A stretch of DNA of 41,958 nucleotides from assembly GCA_017550025.1 (NCBI GenBank), contig JAFYLU010000119.1, positions 1-41,958 on the forward strand, given 5' to 3'. The position numbers were made by a program, and so were the translations under genes. Positions within the stretch are counted from its first letter, which is position 1. Each line of letters opens with the position of its first letter. This DNA is from Bacteroidales bacterium. Its GTDB lineage: Bacteria; Bacteroidota; Bacteroidia; Bacteroidales; UBA932. Of the stretch, positions 35,292 to 41,958 are shown in pieces. A model generated the notes under the pieces. The model was not told the DNA's origin. It was given only the letters and a program-made list of their open reading frames with translations, and did no database searches.

Positions 35292-35314
35292 TAAATTTGC
35301 GTCTTGCAAAAATA
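35292..35314. promoter_or_regulatory. Divergent promoters of lptD (+) and the amidase operon (-)
   Basis: On + TAAATTTG (35292-35299) precedes lptD; on - TATTTTTG (35307-35314) precedes the amidase. Both fit TAnnTTTG and lie 7 bp apart, pointing past each other, so RNA polymerases would compete for the same DNA. Confidence 0.65.
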
Positions 35315-35344
35315 GCAAAAACTTACGAAAGTTGGATATAATTG

Positions 35345-38116
35345 ATGTCATTATATAATAAAGGAAAGATGAGGATGTGGTTCGGAAAGTGGGTATTGGC
35401 AATATTTACATTGCTGATACTCAATACTTTTACACTTTCCTCACAAGAGCATGAGCACGAAAGGCGTACCAGAAGGAATCACAGGCATCTGGAGGAGCAG
35501 GCAGACAGTTCTGCCAAACCGCAGCTGCCGGATTCCCTTATAGCCTTCCGCGACTCTGTAGCCAGGGCTGACTCAATTGCCCGCAAAGACTCCATCAATC
35601 TCCTGAAGAAAAGTTCGCTTGAAGCTCCTGCATTCACGACTGCAAAAGACTCGATCATCGAGGATTTCAGCGACGGAAAGCAGATAATCTACTATTACGG
35701 CGAGGTCACAGCTAAATACGGAAACCTCAAGCTTACAGCGGATTACATGGAGTATGACCTCAAGACTTCGACTCTTTACGCCAGAGGTACAAAAGACTCA
35801 ACCGGTGTGATTACCGGAAGACCGGTGATGGAACAGGGCGGCAAGACCTACGAAATGGAGGAGGTCAGATACAACTTTGAGACGATGAAGGCCAGGATTA
35901 CCAATATGGTGACCCAGGAGCAGGACGGTATTCTTCATGGAAAGAACATCAAGATGATGCCTGACCGTTCCATCAACATCACAAAGGGCCGATATACCGT
36001 CTGCGACTGTGAGCATCCGCATTATTATCTGCACTTGAGTGCGGCCAAAGTAATGACAAAGCCTTCCCAGAAGACTGTATTCGGACCTGCATGGCCGGTG
36101 ATTGCCGATGTTCCGCTTCCGATTGCACTTCCTTTCGGCTTTATCCCTAAACGTCCTGACAGGGCCACAGGTATCCTTTTCCCTTCATTCGGTGAAGAGG
36201 CTTCCCGAGGTTTCTACCTGCGTGACGCCGGACTGTATTTCGTCATCGGTGATTATTTTGACATTGCGCTGACTGGAGACATATACACACTCGGATCGTG
36301 GGCAATCGACCTTAATTCACGATATAAGGTCAACTATAAGTTCAACGGTAACTTCGCTCTCACATACTCAAACGACCAGACGGGAGAGAAAGGAAGCTCC
36401 GACTTCAATCAGATGAAAAACTTCGGAGTCAAGTGGACCCACTCCCAGGATGCCAAGGCGCGGCCTGGAACAAGCTTCTCCGCTTCGGTGAACTTCTCCA
36501 GCCCTTCAAACAACAAATACAACTCGACAAATGTAACGGAGGCCCTCCAGAACCAGATTTCATCTTCAATTTCGTACTCGAAGAACTGGAACGGCAAGGT
36601 CAACCTTTCGATAAATGCCCTTCACAACCAGAACTCGAAGGACAGTTCCTACTCGTTCACATTGCCTAATGTGACACTTTCGGTGACAAAGTTCTATCCG
36701 TTCAAGAGAAAGCATAGAGTGGGCAAGGAGAAATTTTATGAGAAATTCTCCCTTGGTTACAATACCAGCTTCCAGAACAAGATCAACTTCAAGGCTTCAG
36801 AATTCAACAAGCCTGGATTCTGGGACAAGTTCCAGAACGGTATGTCCCATAATTTCCAGATCGGTCTGCCTAACTTCACGGCATTCAAGTATATAAACAT
36901 CACTCCAAGCGTCACCTATGGAATGAACTGGTTCTTCCGCAAGACCGAAAAGGAATACAATCCGGACACAGGAAAAGTGGAGGACATCAAGGGAAAGGCA
37001 TTCGGCACATTTGGTGCTACGCACAATTACTCCGGAAGCATTTCAATGAGTACCCGTATATACGGACTCTTCAATTTCGGAAAGCACAGGAAGCTGCAGG
37101 CCATCAGACATGTGGTTTCTCCTTCATTGTCAGCATCTTTCAGCCCTGAAAAAGGTACATATTTCAACGGCTACCGTACCCTGACCTACACGGACAAGAA
37201 CGGAAAGGTGCAGACCCAGGAATACAACATATGGGCTGGAAACATAGGTTCTGCTCCAAGCAAAGGAAAGACGGCAAGTCTTAACCTCTCGCTCGGAAAC
37301 AACTTCGAGGCGAAGGTGCGTGACCTGTCTGATACTACAGGTACCGGATCGAAGAAGATCAAGCTCATCGACCAGCTTAACTTCAGCACAGGATATAACT
37401 TCCTTGCAAAGGAATTCAACATGAACAATATCGGCGTGACCATGTCCACGTCCGTATTCGGCAAGGTCGGCATCAGTGCTAACGCCAATTTCGACCCATA
37501 CGCAATCCTTGTCGACGAAAATAACAAGTCAGGAAAGCGTATAAACCAGTTTGCGATCACACAGGGACAGGGCCTTGCAAGACTCAACAGTACGAGCGTA
37601 TCCCTTTCATACTCGATTTCCGGTGACGGAAAGGGCAAGGGAAATGATGGAGGACAGGAGGCTTCAGGCAGTCCTGTAGACCATTACAAGAGGATCTATT
37701 ATCATCCGGTAACAGGAGAATATATTCCAGGTGGATGGCTGTACTACATGAATCCAAATGTTCCTTGGTCTATAAACCTGAACTATTCATACAATTTCAA
37801 GAAAGGATATCAGTATGCCAACGGCAAGACCGTGGCTAACAACAGCCATACACAGACTCTCGGCGTCAGCGGTAACGTGAAGCTTACAGCAAGGCTCGCA
37901 ATGCAGCTCACCACCGGTTTCGACCTCATGGCCATGAAGATGACCACAACCCAGTTCAGTGCAACCTACGACCTGCACTGCTTCAACATCCGTGTTTCTT
38001 GGATTCCTAACGGTCAGTGGGAGTCATGGACCTTCCAGATTGCAGCAAATGCAGCTGCTTTGGCAGACCTTTTGAAATACAAGAAGAGCAGCAGCTTCTG
38101 GGATAACGGTTTCTAA
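35345..38116 (+). CDS. lptD: LPS-assembly protein LptD-like outer-membrane protein
   Basis: About 923 residues with a signal peptide (WFGKWVLAIFTLLILNTFT). The N-terminal OstA-type beta-jellyroll domain is evident in YYGEVTAKYGNLKLTADYME, GRPVMEQGGKTYEMEEVRYNF and GILHGKNIKMMPDRSINITK, followed by CDCEHPHYYL. The rest is a large beta-barrel with many aromatic amphipathic strands, such as YSNDQTGEKGSSDFNQMKNF and INLNYSYNFKKGYQY. It inserts LPS at the outer membrane. The ATG at 35345 is the first of the frame; the ATG at 35369 has a better AAAGGAAAG upstream and may be the real start. It is a single gene divergent from the amidase operon; lptA/lptE are not nearby. Confidence 0.85.
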   Translation: MSLYNKGKMRMWFGKWVLAIFTLLILNTFTLSSQEHEHERRTRRNHRHLEEQADSSAKPQLPDSLIAFRDSVARADSIARKDSINLLKKSSLEAPAFTTAKDSIIEDFSDGKQIIYYYGEVTAKYGNLKLTADYMEYDLKTSTLYARGTKDSTGVITGRPVMEQGGKTYEMEEVRYNFETMKARITNMVTQEQDGILHGKNIKMMPDRSINITKGRYTVCDCEHPHYYLHLSAAKVMTKPSQKTVFGPAWPVIADVPLPIALPFGFIPKRPDRATGILFPSFGEEASRGFYLRDAGLYFVIGDYFDIALTGDIYTLGSWAIDLNSRYKVNYKFNGNFALTYSNDQTGEKGSSDFNQMKNFGVKWTHSQDAKARPGTSFSASVNFSSPSNNKYNSTNVTEALQNQISSSISYSKNWNGKVNLSINALHNQNSKDSSYSFTLPNVTLSVTKFYPFKRKHRVGKEKFYEKFSLGYNTSFQNKINFKASEFNKPGFWDKFQNGMSHNFQIGLPNFTAFKYINITPSVTYGMNWFFRKTEKEYNPDTGKVEDIKGKAFGTFGATHNYSGSISMSTRIYGLFNFGKHRKLQAIRHVVSPSLSASFSPEKGTYFNGYRTLTYTDKNGKVQTQEYNIWAGNIGSAPSKGKTASLNLSLGNNFEAKVRDLSDTTGTGSKKIKLIDQLNFSTGYNFLAKEFNMNNIGVTMSTSVFGKVGISANANFDPYAILVDENNKSGKRINQFAITQGQGLARLNSTSVSLSYSISGDGKGKGNDGGQEASGSPVDHYKRIYYHPVTGEYIPGGWLYYMNPNVPWSINLNYSYNFKKGYQYANGKTVANNSHTQTLGVSGNVKLTARLAMQLTTGFDLMAMKMTTTQFSATYDLHCFNIRVSWIPNGQWESWTFQIAANAAALADLLKYKKSSSFWDNGF

Positions 38117-38127
38117 TAAAAATAGCC

Positions 38128-38154
38128 TCTGCACTTGCAGAAACGCATTTTTTT
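38128..38154 (+). terminator. Hairpin and T-run after lptD, overlapping the rho promoter region
   Basis: TCTGCA (38128-38133) pairs with TGCAGA (38136-38141), followed 6 nt later by seven T (38148-38154). It is weak, and its second arm overlaps the CTTGC -33-like element of the rho promoter. Confidence 0.4.
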
Positions 38155-38156
38155 AG

Positions 38157-38269
38157 TAACTTTGTGAATCCCCAGACTTGAATCGGGGAATATTTCATGA
38201 TTCATTCCATGATATTTCTCATTCATGGAAAGTTCGCTTGAGAATACAATCAAAATCTAATTAATTCAT
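38157..38269 (+). promoter_or_regulatory. rho promoter and leader with hairpin
   Basis: TAACTTTG (38157-38164) is a perfect TAnnTTTG -7 element, with CTTGC about 20 nt upstream. The leader of roughly 100 nt contains TTCCATGA (38205-38212) pairing with TCATGGAA (38223-38230). A weaker TCCCC/GGGGA stem lies at 38169-38189. rho genes are commonly autoregulated through their leaders, so these structures are worth attention. Confidence 0.6.
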
Positions 38270-40264
38270 ATGCATAAGATTTTTGACCTGAAGGAAATGG
38301 ATGCCGATAAGCTCCATGCGTTAGCGGAGGACCTTAATATCAAAGGCCACAAGAAGATGGAAAAGGACGATCTGGTGTATGCGATCCTTGATGAAGAGGC
38401 AAGACAGAATGCTGCAAATGCCCCTGAAAAACCATCAAAGGCAAAGAGAGGCCGCCCTAAAAAGGATGAGAAGCCGGCTGACAGGCAGGTAAAGAAGGAG
38501 GCTGAACAGAAGCCGGCAGAAAAACCGGCAGCGAAGAATGCAGAGAAGAAGAAAGCCACAGACAAGAAGGAAGAGTCTGACAAGCCAGTAGAGAAGGGGG
38601 TTGCCGAGAAGAGTCAGGAAAAGAAGGAAGGGCCAAAAGTCAATAAGGACGAAAAGGCTGAAGCTCCGAAGAAGCGTGGCAGAAAGCCTAAAAATTCCGT
38701 AAAGACGGATAATGAGACAGTTGCTGCAGGCAGTGAGGCCAAGGTCGAGAATCTGGAAAATGTACCGGAGCCGGTCAAGGAGCAGAAAGAACAGCCGCAG
38801 GAACAGAGGAATCAGCAGAATGACCAGCAGAAACAGCCGAGACAGAAAAGGGCAAGGATTCAGAAAGGTCAGCATAATGCAACCGAAAATCAGGAGGCTG
38901 TAAATGTTGCCGTTGAAATGGAGACTCCTGCCGCAAAGGAGGATGATGTACAGCCAAAGCAGCAGAAGCAAGAAAGACAGGAAAGGCAGCAGAATAACGA
39001 TCAGCAGCAGCCGGCCAACCAGCAGAACGGCCATGGCAATAATCACCAGAAGCAGCACAACGCGCAGAAACAGCAGCAGAACAACAATAATAACAACAAC
39101 CAGCAGCAGAAACAGCCGCAGGAACCTGTTATTGAGTTTGAAGGTGTCGTAGAGGCAACAGGAGTGCTCGAAATCATGCCTGACGGTTACGGATTCCTCC
39201 GTTCGTCCGACTACAACTATCTGAACTCTCCGGATGACATCTACGTATCGCAGTATCAGATCAAGCAGCATGCTCTGAAGACAGGCGACACAGTGACTGG
39301 CGAGATCAAGCCGCCTAAGGCAGGAGACAAGTACTTCCCTCTTGTGCGCATTAATTTCATCAACGGACGTACACCGGAATTCATACGTGACAGAATTCCA
39401 TTTGACTTCCTTACACCGCTCTTCCCTGAAGAGAAGTTCAATCTGCTTGGAAACGGACATAATGACATGTCTTGCCGTATCGTAGACATGTTCACCCCGA
39501 TAGGAAAAGGACAGCGAGGACTCATCGTGGCACAGCCGAAGACAGGTAAGACAATGCTTCTGAAGTCGATTGCCAATGCGATTGCCGACAATCATCCTGA
39601 AGTATACATGATCGTGCTTCTCATTGACGAGCGTCCGGAAGAAGTTACAGACATGGCGCGCAGCGTGAAGGCTGAAGTTGTGGCATCGACATTTGACGAA
39701 CCGGCAGAAAGACATGTAAAGGTTGCCAACATGGTAATCGAAAAAGCGAAGAGAATGGTAGAGTGCGGACATGACGTGGTCATTCTCCTCGACTCAATCA
39801 CAAGGCTTGCACGTGCCTATAATACGGTTCAGCCTGCATCAGGCAAGGTCCTTTCCGGAGGTGTGGACGCCAATGCTCTTCATAAGCCGAAGAGATTCTT
39901 CGGAGCAGCACGAAACATTGAGAACGGAGGTTCGCTCACAATCCTCGCAACTGCACTTACAGAAACCGGATCAAAGATGGATGAAGTGATCTTCGAGGAA
40001 TTCAAGGGAACCGGCAACATGGAGCTCCAGCTTGACAGAAGGCTCGCTAACAAGCGTATCTTCCCGGCAGTAGATGTGACGCTTTCAAGTACCCGTCGCG
40101 ACGACCTTCTCTACTCCCCTGCCCTTGCGAACAGGATATGGGTAATGCGAAAATTCCTTGCTGACATGAACTGCATCGAGGCGATGGAACTTCTCCAGGA
40201 CCGTATGAGGCGATGGGGAACCAACGATGCTCTCCTTCAGAACATGGACAAAGACGAAATGTAA
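38270..40264 (+). CDS. rho: Transcription termination factor Rho with large disordered N-terminal insert
   Basis: A 664-residue hexameric RNA helicase. The N-terminal Rho-N domain (about 1-45, [19 protein letters not shown]) is followed by a long low-complexity region (about 46-285). Its first part is Lys/Glu/Pro-rich with KRGRPKK and [10 protein letters not shown]-hook-like motifs; its second is Gln/Asn-rich with runs such as [15 protein letters not shown]. The RNA-binding (CSD) domain begins at about 290 ([18 protein letters not shown]), then the ATPase has Walker A AQPKTGKT (421-428) and [14 protein letters not shown]-rich IDR is known for Bacteroides thetaiotaomicron Rho, where it promotes condensate formation. 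The gene ends with three tandem TAA codons and has its own terminator. Confidence 0.95.
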   Translation: MHKIFDLKEMDADKLHALAEDLNIKGHKKMEKDDLVYAILDEEARQNAANAPEKPSKAKRGRPKKDEKPADRQVKKEAEQKPAEKPAAKNAEKKKATDKKEESDKPVEKGVAEKSQEKKEGPKVNKDEKAEAPKKRGRKPKNSVKTDNETVAAGSEAKVENLENVPEPVKEQKEQPQEQRNQQNDQQKQPRQKRARIQKGQHNATENQEAVNVAVEMETPAAKEDDVQPKQQKQERQERQQNNDQQQPANQQNGHGNNHQKQHNAQKQQQNNNNNNNQQQKQPQEPVIEFEGVVEATGVLEIMPDGYGFLRSSDYNYLNSPDDIYVSQYQIKQHALKTGDTVTGEIKPPKAGDKYFPLVRINFINGRTPEFIRDRIPFDFLTPLFPEEKFNLLGNGHNDMSCRIVDMFTPIGKGQRGLIVAQPKTGKTMLLKSIANAIADNHPEVYMIVLLIDERPEEVTDMARSVKAEVVASTFDEPAERHVKVANMVIEKAKRMVECGHDVVILLDSITRLARAYNTVQPASGKVLSGGVDANALHKPKRFFGAARNIENGGSLTILATALTETGSKMDEVIFEEFKGTGNMELQLDRRLANKRIFPAVDVTLSSTRRDDLLYSPALANRIWVMRKFLADMNCIEAMELLQDRMRRWGTNDALLQNMDKDEM

Positions 40265-40271
40265 TAATAAA

Positions 40272-40307
40272 CTGAAAGCTCCTGCGGATTTCCACAGGAG
40301 CTTTCAG
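40272..40307. terminator. Bidirectional terminator between rho and the lipoprotein gene
   Basis: CTGAAAGCTCCTG (40272-40284) pairs perfectly with CAGGAGCTTTCAG (40295-40307). It lies 7 nt after the rho stop and 16 nt from the convergent lipoprotein stop, and both flanks are AT-rich, so it can serve both strands. Confidence 0.75.
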
Positions 40308-40323
40308 ATTAAATATTTACATT

Positions 40324-40887
40324 CTATTTCTTGTCGCATCCGACCTTCTTTCCATATCCGTCAGCACGGTTTCTCTCGTCCTTCTTCATCTTTTCCTCAC
40401 AGCGTTTCAGATCGGCCTTCGCATCATCAATCTGCTTGTCAAACCTCGCCTTCATCTTCTCTTTGGTCATTCCCTTTGTCTCAAGATCATACTGTGCTTC
40501 CTTGAGCTTGTATCTGACCTGATTGTTGAACATCTCGATATTGTCATAAAGTTCCGCTTTCTCGATCGCATCACGATAATGACGAAGAGCACTCATCTGT
40601 GTAGGGAATGTATAGATTCTCTCGACTCCGACGCATACGCCATTATTGAATGTGTAGGACTTCACATCTATGATTCCGTCATAAATATGAGTGTAGACAA
40701 GGGTACTGTCGATCACATCAACTCTCTGGACATCCGGGCTATGATGGCGGATTGCCTGCCGCATGAATTCGCGTTCCTGTTTCATCGGTTCATCCATCGC
40801 CTGCCTTGATTCCCTGTCGTTGCTGTTGCAGCCGGTCATAGCAGCGATGATGGCTGCAACCGACACTAATAACATAAATTTTTTCAT
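40324..40887 (-). CDS. Small lipoprotein, function unknown
   Basis: A 187-residue protein with a signal peptide and lipobox (SVAAIIAAMTGC), so probably a lipoprotein. The middle is alpha/beta (VDVIDSTLVYTHIYDGIIDVKS); the C-terminal 70 residues are highly charged and helical, likely a coiled coil (MTKEKMKARFDKQIDDAKAD). No family is recognised. It is convergent with rho and divergent from the transporter gene. No TAnnTTTG is visible upstream on the minus strand, so its promoter is unclear. Confidence 0.7.
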   Translation of the reverse strand: MKKFMLLVSVAAIIAAMTGCNSNDRESRQAMDEPMKQEREFMRQAIRHHSPDVQRVDVIDSTLVYTHIYDGIIDVKSYTFNNGVCVGVERIYTFPTQMSALRHYRDAIEKAELYDNIEMFNNQVRYKLKEAQYDLETKGMTKEKMKARFDKQIDDAKADLKRCEEKMKKDERNRADGYGKKVGCDKK

Positions 40888-40964
40888 AACACTAATAATT
40901 TAAAAAACACACTGCAGGTGAAGAAGTCAATTTCCATGCCTTTCGATGATATCAGGATAATTAT

Positions 40965-40972
40965 TAATTTTG
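40965..40972 (+). promoter_or_regulatory. -7 promoter element of the EamA transporter gene
   Basis: TAATTTTG matches TAnnTTTG, 19 nt before the ATG at 40991. This excludes the in-frame TTG at 40970 as start. Confidence 0.6.
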
Positions 40973-40990
40973 CAGTATAAACATATGTAC

Positions 40991-41896
40991 ATGAAGGATA
41001 TGAACAGGCTCGGAGGACATATCGCATGCTTTGCAGCATATGCGATCTTCGGCATAAACATAATAACCTGCAAGGACCTGACAAGCGGAAACCTGATTTC
41101 GCCGATAACCATATTTACACTCCGTTCCCTCGGAGCGGGAATTATATTCTGGATATTGTCCCTGTTTCTTCCAAAGGAGAAGGTAGAGAGGAAGGACTAT
41201 CTGAAGATATTTGCAGCAGCCTTTCTCGGATATTTCGTGACGCAGCTTACATTTCTTGTCGCCATACCGGAAGTAACGCCGATGCACTGCTCGATAATCA
41301 GCTCAATGTCACCTATATATACAATGTTCATAGCTGCATTCGTACTGAAAGAGCCATTGACATGGAAAAAAGCAGCCGGAGTACTTATAAGCCTCTGCGG
41401 AATACTTTTCCTGATCTTCAGCAATGCACGAGGTGGATCAGGGGCTTCAGAAAGCAGCATGAAAGGCATTATGCTGATGTTTCTGAACAGCCTGAGCTTC
41501 TCGCTTTATCTTGGCATATTCAAGCCTGTGATAGCCAAATATTCAGTAGTGACATTCATGAAGTGGATATTCCTGTTCTCCGCCCTGATGGCGATGCCTA
41601 TGTCGTTCAGGGAAGTCATCAGCCTATCCTGGACAAGAATACCGTCTGTCCAGCTCTGGGAACTGGGCTACCTCATCGTATTCGCCACATTCATAAGTTA
41701 TTTCCTGATCCCTGTCGGTCAGAAACGGATCCGTCCTACTCTGGTGAGCATGTACAGCTATATACAGCCAATAATTGCCACAGTGATCAGCATAATCATC
41801 GGAATGGATATATTGACATGGCAGAAGCTTCTTGCTGCGGGCCTTGTATTTTTCGGTGTATTTGTCGTAAGCCGCAGCCCTTCGGCCGCAAAATAA
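40991..41896 (+). CDS. EamA/DMT-superfamily transporter
   Basis: A 301-residue integral membrane protein with ten hydrophobic segments in two EamA repeats. The first has GHIACFAAYAIFGINIITCKDL and ISSMSPIYTMFIAAFVLKEP; the second has LMFLNSLSFSLYLGIFKPVI and VSMYSYIQPIIATVISIIIG followed by LTWQKLLAAGLVFFGVFVV. These are typical of drug/metabolite exporters; the substrate cannot be read from sequence. ATGs at 40985, 40991 and 41000 are possible starts; 40991 fits the promoter. It is apparently monocistronic. The last 62 nt of the window after its stop show no strong terminator. Confidence 0.85.
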   Translation: MKDMNRLGGHIACFAAYAIFGINIITCKDLTSGNLISPITIFTLRSLGAGIIFWILSLFLPKEKVERKDYLKIFAAAFLGYFVTQLTFLVAIPEVTPMHCSIISSMSPIYTMFIAAFVLKEPLTWKKAAGVLISLCGILFLIFSNARGGSGASESSMKGIMLMFLNSLSFSLYLGIFKPVIAKYSVVTFMKWIFLFSALMAMPMSFREVISLSWTRIPSVQLWELGYLIVFATFISYFLIPVGQKRIRPTLVSMYSYIQPIIATVISIIIGMDILTWQKLLAAGLVFFGVFVVSRSPSAAK

Positions 41897-41958
41897 TCGA
41901 AGATAGCCGCAAAAGCGGGTCATACTTTATTTACTATCATAATAGTAGCCGAGAGGTA

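Noticed and set aside
38435-39772. A 445-codon open frame antisense to rho
   Set aside because: It lies opposite the low-complexity K/E/Q/N-rich part of rho, where biased codons suppress stops on the other strand. The translation is Leu/Val-rich without family or start signals.

Overview
The window looks like a chromosomal segment of a member of the Bacteroidota, most likely the order Bacteroidales. Three things point there. Many genes have the Bacteroidota -7 promoter element TAnnTTTG a short distance upstream. Ribosome binding sites are mostly weak. The gene set and order are also typical: birA divergent from rsfS-ftsH-cdsA-psd, PPi-type phosphofructokinase, a large LptD, and Rho with a long Q/N-rich N-terminal insert. 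No tRNA, rRNA, CRISPR array, intact insertion sequence or prophage was recognised.

Layout. (1) 1-536 holds no convincing intact gene, but contains the 3' remnant of a Fic gene. (2) 537-7347 is accessory: a MORN/Sel1-type protein on +, facing a four-gene minus-strand operon. That operon encodes a secreted NPCBM-repeat protein with a glycine-zipper-like insert, a hypothetical protein, a DUF1963/YwqG-type protein and a small hypothetical protein. (3) About 7.4-12.4 kb is a second accessory zone that looks more AT-rich by eye. It has a Bro-N/Fic protein, an 84-aa orphan and an HEVGH metallopeptidase-like protein, then an AAA/DUF4143 ATPase. A partly structured leader of about 200 bp occurs twice in direct orientation, once before the Fic gene and once before the ATPase gene. 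(4) 12.5-41.9 kb is core chromosome.

Core blocks. PPi-phosphofructokinase is divergent from ligA. The ligA transcription unit continues through a hotdog thioesterase, a YihY membrane protein, the (p)ppGpp synthetase/hydrolase, an Ig-like lipoprotein, an outer-membrane barrel and ispG. The rsfS-ftsH-cdsA-psd-CNNM operon runs toward it and meets ispG tail to tail inside a perfect 36-bp palindrome. Next come birA, then pepD-rpe and dnaA on minus. A cell-envelope cluster follows: amidase plus MCE/MlaD-type protein, divergent from lptD. The window ends with rho, a small lipoprotein and an EamA/DMT transporter.

How the genes work together. The core part joins envelope building (CdsA and Psd for phospholipid, LptD for LPS export, amidase, MlaD-like lipid trafficking, IspG for isoprenoid precursors) with information and stress functions (DnaA, LigA, Rho, Rsh, RsfS, FtsH). 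The accessory part is the place to look for undescribed biology: the duplicated leader, the Fic/metallopeptidase cassette, the degenerate second Fic, and the NPCBM operon with its DUF1963 partner. All functions are read from sequence motifs; no database search was run.
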